Origin: Bacteroidales bacterium
Lineage (GTDB): Bacteria; Bacteroidota; Bacteroidia; Bacteroidales; F082
Assembly: GCA_020853175.1 (NCBI GenBank)
Contig: JADYZK010000157.1
Coordinates: 1-5,939, forward strand
DNA length: 5,939 bases
Direction: 5' to 3'
In this document: piece after piece, positions 1 to 5,575 of the stretch
Numbering within the stretch: position 1 is the stretch's first letter
Layout of the letters: each line of letters starts with the position of its first letter
Notes under the pieces: model-generated
Database searches by the model: none
Seen by the model: the letters and a program-made list of their open reading frames with translations, nothing else
Told to the model about the DNA's origin: nothing
Made by a program: the position numbers and the translations under genes

Positions 1-1
1 A

Positions 2-70
2 CAAAAACTCCACCAATTCACCAAGTCCAGCAAACAACTCCTCGAACACCGCCATGACAAAAAACATTGA
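2..70 (+). CDS. C-terminal tail of an upstream gene, identity unknown (partial)
   Basis: Reading from base 2 gives an open frame of 22 residues ending in ...QLLEHRHDKKH and a TGA at 68-70, overlapping the hsdS start by 17 bases. Its codons are rich in C or G at the third position (CTC, CAC, TTC, ACC, AGC, CGC), as in the hsdR start at the other end of the window. The peptide looks like a charged amphipathic helix. The frame starting at base 1 also stops here (TGA 55-57, an ATGA overlap with hsdS), but it gives a proline/threonine-rich peptide with A/T-ending codons and is less convincing. In type I loci hsdM often precedes hsdS, yet I do not recognise this tail as HsdM. It could be an accessory gene between hsdM and hsdS. 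Confidence 0.4.
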   Translation, partial: QKLHQFTKSSKQLLEHRHDKKH

Positions 71-1349
71 ATATCCGAAATATCCTGCCTACAAGGACTC
101 CGGGGTGGATTGGCTTGGGGAAGTGCCGGAACATTGGGAGCTAAAGAAATTGAAGCATATGTTTTTTGAAAAAAAACATAGTAGTGATATTGAATTAAAT
201 TGTGGTTCAATAAGTTTTGGTAAGGTAGTTTATAAAGATGATGAGCGTGTTCCACTTGCGACTAAGATGTCATATCAGGTTGTTTCCAAGGGAGATTTTT
301 TAGTAAATCCGCTAAATCTTAATTATGACTTAATAAGTTTACGCATTGCCTTATCCGAAATAGATGTAGTGGTAAGTGCAGGTTATATTGTTCTAAAAAA
401 TTCAATTGAACTTGATAAAAACTATTTCAAATGGCTGTTACACCGGTTCGATGTTGCCTACATGAAACTATTAGGTTCCGGTGTACGACAGACCATAAAC
501 TTTTCTGACATTGGTAACTGTGAGTTGGTTGCACCACCCCTCCCAGAACAAACCCGCATCGCTGCCTTTCTCGACCGCAAAACCGCCCAAATAGACCAGG
601 CCATCGGCCAGAAGGAACGGCTTATAGAGCTGCTGAAAGAGCGGCGGCAGATACTCATCCAAAATGCAGTCACCCGTGGATTGAACCCAAATGTGAAGAT
701 GAAGGACAGCGGGGTGGAATGGATTGGGGAGGTGCCGGCACATTGGGAGGTTAAGAAGTTGAAATATATTTTAAAGTCACAAGGACGAATTGGATTTAAA
801 GGGTATGCGGCTTCTGATTTAGTCAATATGGAAGATGGCGCATTGACATTGGGCGCAACTCATTTAGACTGGGAAGGGAATCTTGATCTGTCAGAACCAG
901 TTTATATTTCATGGAAAAAATACTATGAGTCTCCTGAAATTATGGTTTCAAAGGATGATATTATTATAGTTCAAAGAGGTTCTACTTGTGGAAAGGTGGC
1001 TTTGATAAAAAATGATATTGGGCCGACTACTATAAATCCAAGTTTAGTATTGTTAAAAGAAATCGCTGAACAACCTGAATATGTTTTTCTAGGAATTAAA
1101 GTAGTGTTAAATGGTATTCTAAATTTGGTAAGTACCACAGCAATTCCAATGTTAACCCAATTTCAAATAAATAATATAGTTGTTCCTGTTCCACCCAAGT
1201 CAGAGCAAATTAGTATTTCAGAATTTATCGATTCAGTTTCTAAAAAAATATCTGAAGCGGTAAACTGCAAACAGTCCGAAATCGAAAAACTCCGAGAATA
1301 CAAAGCTGTTCTGATCAACAGTGCTGTGACGGGGAAAATCAAAATTTAA
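54..1349 (+). CDS. hsdS: Type I restriction-modification system specificity subunit HsdS
   Basis: This is the DNA-recognition subunit. It binds HsdM to form the methyltransferase and HsdM plus HsdR to form the restriction complex, and its two target recognition domains (TRDs) each read half of a bipartite site. The 431 residues are full length for the family. In order: the N-terminal motif KDSGVDWLGEVPEHW (14-28), TRD1 (about 30-160), a central conserved region with LPEQTRIAAFLDRKTAQID (163-181) and a helical spacer to about 207, the repeated motif KDSGVEWIGEVPAHW (217-231), TRD2 (about 233-378), then PPKSEQISISEFID (380-393) and a second helical spacer ending in LINSAVTGKIKI. The two halves have the same layout, as expected for HsdS. 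The frame is open upstream of the ATG, but this start matches the family, which begins just before the YKDSGV motif. TRDs are AT-rich and the conserved arms GC-rich, a sign of TRD exchange. No clear Shine-Dalgarno site is seen. Confidence 0.95.
   Translation: MTKNIEYPKYPAYKDSGVDWLGEVPEHWELKKLKHMFFEKKHSSDIELNCGSISFGKVVYKDDERVPLATKMSYQVVSKGDFLVNPLNLNYDLISLRIALSEIDVVVSAGYIVLKNSIELDKNYFKWLLHRFDVAYMKLLGSGVRQTINFSDIGNCELVAPPLPEQTRIAAFLDRKTAQIDQAIGQKERLIELLKERRQILIQNAVTRGLNPNVKMKDSGVEWIGEVPAHWEVKKLKYILKSQGRIGFKGYAASDLVNMEDGALTLGATHLDWEGNLDLSEPVYISWKKYYESPEIMVSKDDIIIVQRGSTCGKVALIKNDIGPTTINPSLVLLKEIAEQPEYVFLGIKVVLNGILNLVSTTAIPMLTQFQINNIVVPVPPKSEQISISEFIDSVSKKISEAVNCKQSEIEKLREYKAVLINSAVTGKIKI
93..160 (+). 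repeat. HsdS internal direct repeat, copy 1
   Basis: This 68-base stretch encodes the conserved N-terminal arm of the first half of HsdS (residues 14-36). It matches the copy at 702-769 at 57 of 68 positions by hand alignment, without gaps. The copies are 609 bases apart (203 codons), so recombination between them would delete one TRD unit and keep the reading frame. Confidence 0.85.
702..769 (+). repeat. HsdS internal direct repeat, copy 2
   Basis: This is the second copy of the conserved arm (residues 217-239), which opens the second half of HsdS. Most differences from copy 1 are silent or conservative (D/E, L/I), so the similarity is kept at protein level and at DNA level. Confidence 0.85.
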
Positions 1350-1377
1350 ACTTAACTTTGTTGAAAAGAAGCATGAT

Positions 1378-2766
1378 ATGATCGTTTTTAAATTGAATTC
1401 TGGTACAGACATCTTCGTGAACCCCGTGAAACAGTCTGAGGAAGGTAAAACACCGGTGATCTATGATTTGCTTGACGGTGGGGCCAAAAGCTGGATGAGG
1501 CTTCAACTTTCGGAAAATCGTTTTGAGATTCTTAACAAGGATCCAGAGATTGCAGATGATGATGCAACCATTCGAGCCGGGCTGGATGATTTGGTGTTGC
1601 AGGTAATTGAGACAGAACAGTCTGGCACTGAAAATACCGAAACGGATGTTCCTGAGGAGGAAGATCCCTACAATCCGGATTCAATCAAAGTGCAAACCAA
1701 GCCATTTAACCTTAGTTTGATTTCGGAAATGATTGATAAAAGTTACATCGATCTTTCTCCGGATTTTCAAAGAAATTTTGTTTGGAATCCGTTTCAGAAA
1801 TCCAGATTGATAGAATCTGTTTTGTTGCGTATCCCTTTACCCATGTTCTACTTTGCGGAGGATGAAGATGGTAACATCTCCGTGGTGGATGGATTACAAC
1901 GTTTAACCACCATCAAAGAGTTCATGGACAATAAATTTCCACTCAAAGGATTGGAGTATCTGTCAAAAAGTTGTGAAGGCAAATATTTCACGTCCGAAAA
2001 CAAAGATGGCAGCCCCAACAATTTACCTGCCTTGGAACCAAAATACCTAAAATGGTTCAGCATGACACAACTTACGGTTAATGTCATAGATCCATCGTCG
2101 CCGGCTAAAGTTAAGTACGATATTTTCAGGCGAATCAATACGGGGGGCAAACCGCTGAATAACCAGGAAATCAGAAATTGCCTTGCCAGTAAAAATCTCA
2201 GAGCTGTACTCAAGCAGATGACTAATTTGGATGAGTTCAAGCAGGCAACAGATTGGAGTATAAAAAGCACCCGAATGGAGGATCAGGAAGTGGCACTTCG
2301 TTTCATTTGCTTTCATCGGTATTACAATGAGGATAGAAAATTGGAGAATTACAACGGAAATATGGAGCATTCGTTGGATACCGTAACGGAGAAATTGGGC
2401 AAAATGCGTAAGGAGGATTTGGAAATTTACGTTAAGTTGTTTTCAAAAGCCATGCAAAACGCACATCATTTGTTTGGTCGTTTTGCTTTCAGAAAAAACA
2501 CACCAAACCATTTGCTTCCCGGGGCACATAAACAACTCATTAATAAGGCACTTTTTGTTAGTTGGTCTGTTTTGCTTAGCGGTTATGATCCTGAAGATAT
2601 AAAAAATAAAAACGAGGAAAGAGCATTGGCATTGCCGCTTGCAGAAATCATTAATGAGGATCGCGCCCTTTACAATTATTTGTCTTTCGGCACAAACAGC
2701 AAGGCGAACATGCAGGCGGCATTTGCAGCAGCGGATAAGTTGATTTCATCCATTTTAAAATTTTAA
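1378..2766 (+). CDS. DUF262 (GmrSD N-terminal/ParB-like) family protein
   Basis: This 462-residue protein contains a DUF262 domain from about residue 105 onward. Visible hallmarks are the SPDFQRNFVW block (127-136), RIPLPMFYF (151-159), the core motif VVDGLQRLTTI (169-179), and FRRINTGGKPLNNQEIRN (250-267). In the family this fold is ParB-like. In GmrSD type IV restriction enzymes it binds or hydrolyses NTP and helps cut glucosylated phage DNA. The core motif is DGLQR rather than the DGQQR typical of GmrS. I see no C-terminal DUF1524 HNH nuclease signature, so this is not a full GmrSD. Residues 1-100 form an extension I do not recognise, ending in an acidic linker (TETDVPEEEDPYNPD). The ATG at 1378 is chosen because the overlapping ATG at 1373 stops at once. 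Only an A-rich GAAAAGAA precedes it. It starts 28 bases after hsdS and ends 2 bases before the ATPase gene, so it is probably co-transcribed and may act with that ATPase. Confidence 0.88.
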   Translation: MIVFKLNSGTDIFVNPVKQSEEGKTPVIYDLLDGGAKSWMRLQLSENRFEILNKDPEIADDDATIRAGLDDLVLQVIETEQSGTENTETDVPEEEDPYNPDSIKVQTKPFNLSLISEMIDKSYIDLSPDFQRNFVWNPFQKSRLIESVLLRIPLPMFYFAEDEDGNISVVDGLQRLTTIKEFMDNKFPLKGLEYLSKSCEGKYFTSENKDGSPNNLPALEPKYLKWFSMTQLTVNVIDPSSPAKVKYDIFRRINTGGKPLNNQEIRNCLASKNLRAVLKQMTNLDEFKQATDWSIKSTRMEDQEVALRFICFHRYYNEDRKLENYNGNMEHSLDTVTEKLGKMRKEDLEIYVKLFSKAMQNAHHLFGRFAFRKNTPNHLLPGAHKQLINKALFVSWSVLLSGYDPEDIKNKNEERALALPLAEIINEDRALYNYLSFGTNSKANMQAAFAAADKLISSILKF

Positions 2767-2768
2767 AA

Positions 2769-3905
2769 ATGAATAAATTAATAATAAATAATTTTAAGTG
2801 TTTTACAAAAATTGAGATTCCACTTAACAGGTTAACTGTTATGGCAGGTTCTAACGGTAACGGCAAAAGCACTTCTATTCAGGCTTTGCTTCTTTATCGA
2901 AAAACCATTGAAGAGAACTATCGCCAGGCCAATGGCTACTACAACACTGAAAAGGAAACCGTAAATGCTAAGGTTTCACTCAATGAAGGTTACATGTTGA
3001 ACCTTGGCAACAGCAGCGTTATAAGCAATAGGCATATAGGTGGAATTACAATAAGTATAGGGGTGCACAATGATGCCAAAAAAATGGTGGTACACTACAA
3101 TGCAGATAACCAGAAACCCAATCTTTTTGTAGAAATTGATGATGTTTACAGGTTGGATGAATCATCAATGTCCATCCTTAAAAATGAATTTTATTACCTT
3201 AATGCAGAACGTATCGGGCCGAGGGTGAACCTGCCAATTCAGCATTATCACTTTCCCAATACCGGTTTTCAAGGGGAAAACGTTGCACAGATGATTGCTG
3301 AAACAAACTATCAGGTTGAAATAGAACAAGAAAGACGCCATCCGAAATCGGGTAGCCCACGATTGGAACAACAACTAAATGCCTGGCTGGATGATATGAT
3401 GCCTGGGGTTCGAATTGTAGCTAATCAAAGCACAAATACACTAACCTCTCAGATTCAGGTGGAAAACTATTTTACAAAAGGTGATCCGACCATAGCAACC
3501 AATCTTGGTTTTGGAATCAGTTATGTAATTCCGATACTGGCAACAGGCTTGATTGCAGCCCGGGGCAGTTATATGGTTGTTGAAAACCCGGAAGCACATT
3601 TACACCCTTCGGCCCAGTCGAAAATTGGGAGGTTTTTATCCATGGTTGCCCAAGCCGGTGTAAACGTAATCGTGGAAACACACAGCGATCATGTTATAAA
3701 TGGCATACAAATTTCAGCCGCCAAAGGAGAAATTTCACCCGATTATGCTACCATCAATTTTTTTAGCCAGGATAAGGAATCTATTCAGCCAAGGTTAGAA
3801 AGTATTAAAATTAATGAAAAGGGTGAATTGTCAAGCTGGCCAAAAGGATTTTTTGATCAGACTCAGATTGATTTTGCGGAATTGTTTAAATTTAGAAAGA
3901 AATGA
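2769..3905 (+). CDS. AAA/OLD-like ATPase with DUF3696-type C-terminus
   Basis: This 378-residue protein is a compact ABC/SMC-like ATPase. It opens with LIINNFKCFTKIEIPLN (4-20), the usual first strands of RecF/OLD-type ATPases, followed by Walker A GSNGNGKST (27-35). TNLGFGISYVIPI (244-256) fits the signature-loop position. The Walker B region is MVVENPEAHLHP (269-280), with Glu272 where many ABC ATPases have Asp, as I recall for DUF3696 proteins. The ETHSDHVINGI block (303-313) is the distal H-loop/sensor. The C-terminal WPKGFFDQ (357-364) within about the last 50 residues is typical of DUF3696. No TOPRIM nuclease domain is seen, unlike full-length OLD proteins, so the protein probably acts as an ATP-driven sensor or regulator for partners. 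It begins 2 bases after the DUF262 gene and overlaps the next gene by 4 bases (ATGA), which implies translational coupling. The assignment as an ATPase is secure; the role in defence is inferred from context. Confidence 0.9.
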   Translation: MNKLIINNFKCFTKIEIPLNRLTVMAGSNGNGKSTSIQALLLYRKTIEENYRQANGYYNTEKETVNAKVSLNEGYMLNLGNSSVISNRHIGGITISIGVHNDAKKMVVHYNADNQKPNLFVEIDDVYRLDESSMSILKNEFYYLNAERIGPRVNLPIQHYHFPNTGFQGENVAQMIAETNYQVEIEQERRHPKSGSPRLEQQLNAWLDDMMPGVRIVANQSTNTLTSQIQVENYFTKGDPTIATNLGFGISYVIPILATGLIAARGSYMVVENPEAHLHPSAQSKIGRFLSMVAQAGVNVIVETHSDHVINGIQISAAKGEISPDYATINFFSQDKESIQPRLESIKINEKGELSSWPKGFFDQTQIDFAELFKFRKK

Positions 3906-4645
3906 ACAATTTTTTCTTGTTAAATGAAGCTATTGATGTTTCAGATTTTGACGTGTTTAAGTTGGGGATGTCAAAATTAGTTGCGATAAATAAGCAAGAG
4001 AATGATGACTTTTTGAAACATGAATCCGTCTATAACTTAGATATTTTAAATGTTTTGTACTCAACCTATGGTTATGAGGAACAGGTAATTTCTATTTTTC
4101 TCGAACAATTAAGTCCTGTACAAGATTATATCGATGATGAATTGGCATTCGAGTTGTATTTCCCGAATGAAAACAATGCTTTTCTAGGCATTGATTTTTC
4201 CAGCACCTCCGTTTCGTTGCCCAGGCAAATAGTCGATATTGACGCTTATGAAGCGTGGAAATATTATACAATGTCAACTTTTAATAAGTTGTTATCTGTA
4301 TTGGGAACTTGTCATTTTAGTAACAATTTCGAAAAGGATTTTTCTGCATTAAGTACCGATCTTCAGAACGCTATTCTACAGGACTTTATTCGAGCAAAAG
4401 ACAGGCAACTTCCTACACCTTTTTATCCCGACACGAGTTTGATCAAAGATGTTTCACCCAATAATTATACCCATAAAGTCATGGAACTTAGGATATATCA
4501 CCCTGTAGCGGTTAGGGTGTATTTCAATGAAAGCCAGGGAAAGGTTTTTTTATCAAGTATAGAGCATAAGGCAAATCCTAATCAAAATACTGATATTAAC
4601 AATGCACACAGAATAATTACAACGCTGATAAGAGATTCTCAATAA
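3902..4645 (+). CDS. Unrecognised protein with a RelE/HigB-like C-terminal domain
   Basis: I do not recognise this 247-residue protein as a whole. Residues 1-135 are acidic and mostly helical-looking, with no motif I can name. Residues about 140-247 follow the order of a RelE-superfamily (HigB, phage Gp49-like) toxin: an F..DF..L...LQ..I helix pair (143-160), then a strand KVMELRIY (192-199), a strand VAVRVYFN (202-209), a strand GKVFLSSIEHKA (213-224), and a final helix DINNAHRIITTLI (231-243). The spacing between ELR, R-YF, the V-L strand and the following lysine matches HigB-type proteins, in which basic residues on these strands contact mRNA. This is motif reading only; a degenerate or binding-only RelE fold is possible. 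The ATG overlaps the ATPase stop by 4 bases, so the two are probably made in fixed ratio. Base composition is very AT-rich (18 of 60 G/C in bases 4021-4080). No antitoxin gene directly follows within the trio; the partners may fill that role. Confidence 0.8.
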   Translation: MNNFFLLNEAIDVSDFDVFKLGMSKLVAINKQENDDFLKHESVYNLDILNVLYSTYGYEEQVISIFLEQLSPVQDYIDDELAFELYFPNENNAFLGIDFSSTSVSLPRQIVDIDAYEAWKYYTMSTFNKLLSVLGTCHFSNNFEKDFSALSTDLQNAILQDFIRAKDRQLPTPFYPDTSLIKDVSPNNYTHKVMELRIYHPVAVRVYFNESQGKVFLSSIEHKANPNQNTDINNAHRIITTLIRDSQ

Positions 4646-4668
4646 TCTACCGATAGCCAGCCATTCAC

Positions 4669-4702
4669 TTTCCCCCCCCCCCAAAAAAACCACCTACCTT
4701 AA
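4669..4702 (+). promoter_or_regulatory. Candidate Bacteroidota-type promoter for the toxin-antitoxin/hsdR segment
   Basis: CTACCTTAAA at 4694-4703 contains TACCTTAA (4695-4702), a partial match to the Bacteroidota -7 element TAnnTTTG, 16 bases before the antitoxin ATG. A TTTC at 4669-4672 lies 22 bases upstream and could serve as a weak -33 TTTG element. The usual spacer is about 19-21 bases. The space between them is almost wholly made of the C and A homopolymers. The call rests on short degenerate motifs, so it is tentative. Confidence 0.35.
4672..4689. repeat. Double homopolymer, 11 C followed by 7 A
   Basis: Bases 4672-4682 are all C and 4683-4689 all A, in the 73-base gap between the RelE-like gene and the antitoxin gene. 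Long C/G runs slip during replication and are a known basis of promoter phase variation in other bacteria. The tract is also a place where sequencing or assembly often miscounts, so its exact length is uncertain. Confidence 0.9.
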
Positions 4703-4718
4703 ACAAAACCCACCAACC

Positions 4719-5003
4719 ATGAAGCTTTCGCGGGTTCTTTTTTGGGATACCGATTACGATGCCATCGATTGGGACGGCAAGGCGCGGTACGTGATCGAGC
4801 GGGTCGTGACGTATGGTACCATGGCCGATTGGCGGGCCATACAATCGTACTACGGCATGGATCGTATTCGGGACGAAATGCTGCAATCACGTGAACTTGA
4901 TCCCAAAACCTTGCGTTTTTTGAGTTCCCTTTTTGACATACCCCAAGAACAATTTCGATGTTATTCATACATACAGTCCAACCGCTTACACTGGGAATAT
5001 TGA
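4719..5003 (+). CDS. DUF6922-like antitoxin of an AbiEii-type toxin-antitoxin pair
   Basis: This small protein (94 residues) has the layout of DUF6922 family members, which sit directly before AbiEii-type nucleotidyltransferases in Bacteroidota: LFWDTDYDAIDW (7-18), YVIERVVTYGTMADW (24-38), a YYG block (44-46), LDPKTLRFLSSLFDIP (60-75), and a C-terminal FRCY...HWEY. By context it should be the antitoxin, neutralising the toxin or repressing the operon. I see no classical helix-turn-helix, although the helical centre could bind DNA. The ATG is the only reasonable start and follows a TACCTTAA box rather than a Shine-Dalgarno site. The last 46 bases overlap the toxin gene in another frame. GC content rises sharply relative to the preceding gene and resembles hsdR. 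The DUF number is from memory; the pairing is the stronger evidence. Confidence 0.8.
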   Translation: MKLSRVLFWDTDYDAIDWDGKARYVIERVVTYGTMADWRAIQSYYGMDRIRDEMLQSRELDPKTLRFLSSLFDIPQEQFRCYSYIQSNRLHWEY

Positions 5004-5572
5004 ACAGGATCATGGCGATGCCTGAACTTGCGGGGTTCAACCTCGCAGGCGGTACTGCGCTTGCCCTGCAAATCGGTCACCGGGAATCGGTTGACCTGGA
5101 TTTGTTTGGCTCCCGGCCGTTTGAAAAGGACGAAATGGTGGAATTGGTACAAACTTTGGGTGACAGCAGGTTGATCCATCAAACCAAAAACATCATGGTC
5201 TTCAACATTGAAGGCGTAAAAGTTGATTTTGTCAATTACAAATACCCTTTGATACGCGAGGTGAGGCTGGTGGAAGGCGTCCGCCTGCTTGATTTACCCG
5301 ATATCGCAGCCATGAAATTGGGCGCCATCACGGGGCGCGGACGAAAGCGCGATTTTATCGACTTGTTTTTTTTGCTGAAACGTTTTTCCCTCGACGAAAT
5401 GTTCGGTTTTTACAATGCCAAATATCCGGATGGCTCCGATTTTCTGGTAGCCAGAAGCCTTACCTATTTTGACGATGCAGATACGGACGAAGACCAACGC
5501 ATGTTTGAAGCCATCGATTGGGAAACGGTCAAAAATTCCATACGCAACGAAGTGAAAAAAATGCTCCGCTAA
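4958..5572 (+). CDS. AbiEii/AbiGii-like nucleotidyltransferase toxin
   Basis: This 204-residue protein is a polymerase-beta-fold nucleotidyltransferase of the AbiEii toxin family. Visible motifs are GGTALALQIGHR (31-42) and SVDLDLF (44-50), which give the hG-G...DhD pattern with Asp46 and Asp48 as metal ligands. VKVDFVNY (87-94) supplies a third carboxylate, Asp90. DLPDIAAMKLGAITGRGRKRDFID then runs from 112, with Lys120 and the K-R-D-F-I-D segment (130-135) typical of motifs III and IV. AbiEii uses GTP and is bacteriostatic in its phage abortive-infection role, and related MenT toxins modify tRNA acceptor ends; which target applies here is unknown. All catalytic motifs look intact. The start at 4958 (MLFIHTVQPLTL) matches the usual start of relatives and creates a 46-base overlap with the antitoxin gene, suggesting coupled translation. 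The stop lies 3 bases before hsdR. Confidence 0.9.
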   Translation: MLFIHTVQPLTLGILNRIMAMPELAGFNLAGGTALALQIGHRESVDLDLFGSRPFEKDEMVELVQTLGDSRLIHQTKNIMVFNIEGVKVDFVNYKYPLIREVRLVEGVRLLDLPDIAAMKLGAITGRGRKRDFIDLFFLLKRFSLDEMFGFYNAKYPDGSDFLVARSLTYFDDADTDEDQRMFEAIDWETVKNSIRNEVKKMLR

Positions 5573-5575
5573 ACC

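Noticed and set aside
458..826. Open frames on the - strand inside hsdS (122 and 90 residues)
   Set aside because: They mirror the GC-rich central arm of HsdS, where the + strand frame has unmistakable family motifs.
1350..1377. Possible promoter or terminator between hsdS and the DUF262 gene
   Set aside because: The 28 bases hold no inverted repeat and no convincing TAnnTTTG element. Read-through from hsdS is more likely.
2753..2768. 16-base perfect A/T palindrome at the DUF262 stop and ATPase start
   Set aside because: It consists only of TTTT and AAAA blocks in AT-rich DNA, has no GC stem and no loop, and overlaps the coding end. Chance is the simpler reading, and it would not make a terminator.
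4665..5040. Open frames on the - strand opposite the antitoxin gene
   Set aside because: The predicted peptides are low in domain-like character and one is built partly from the C/A homopolymers. The + strand antitoxin frame has family-like motifs and the right partner.
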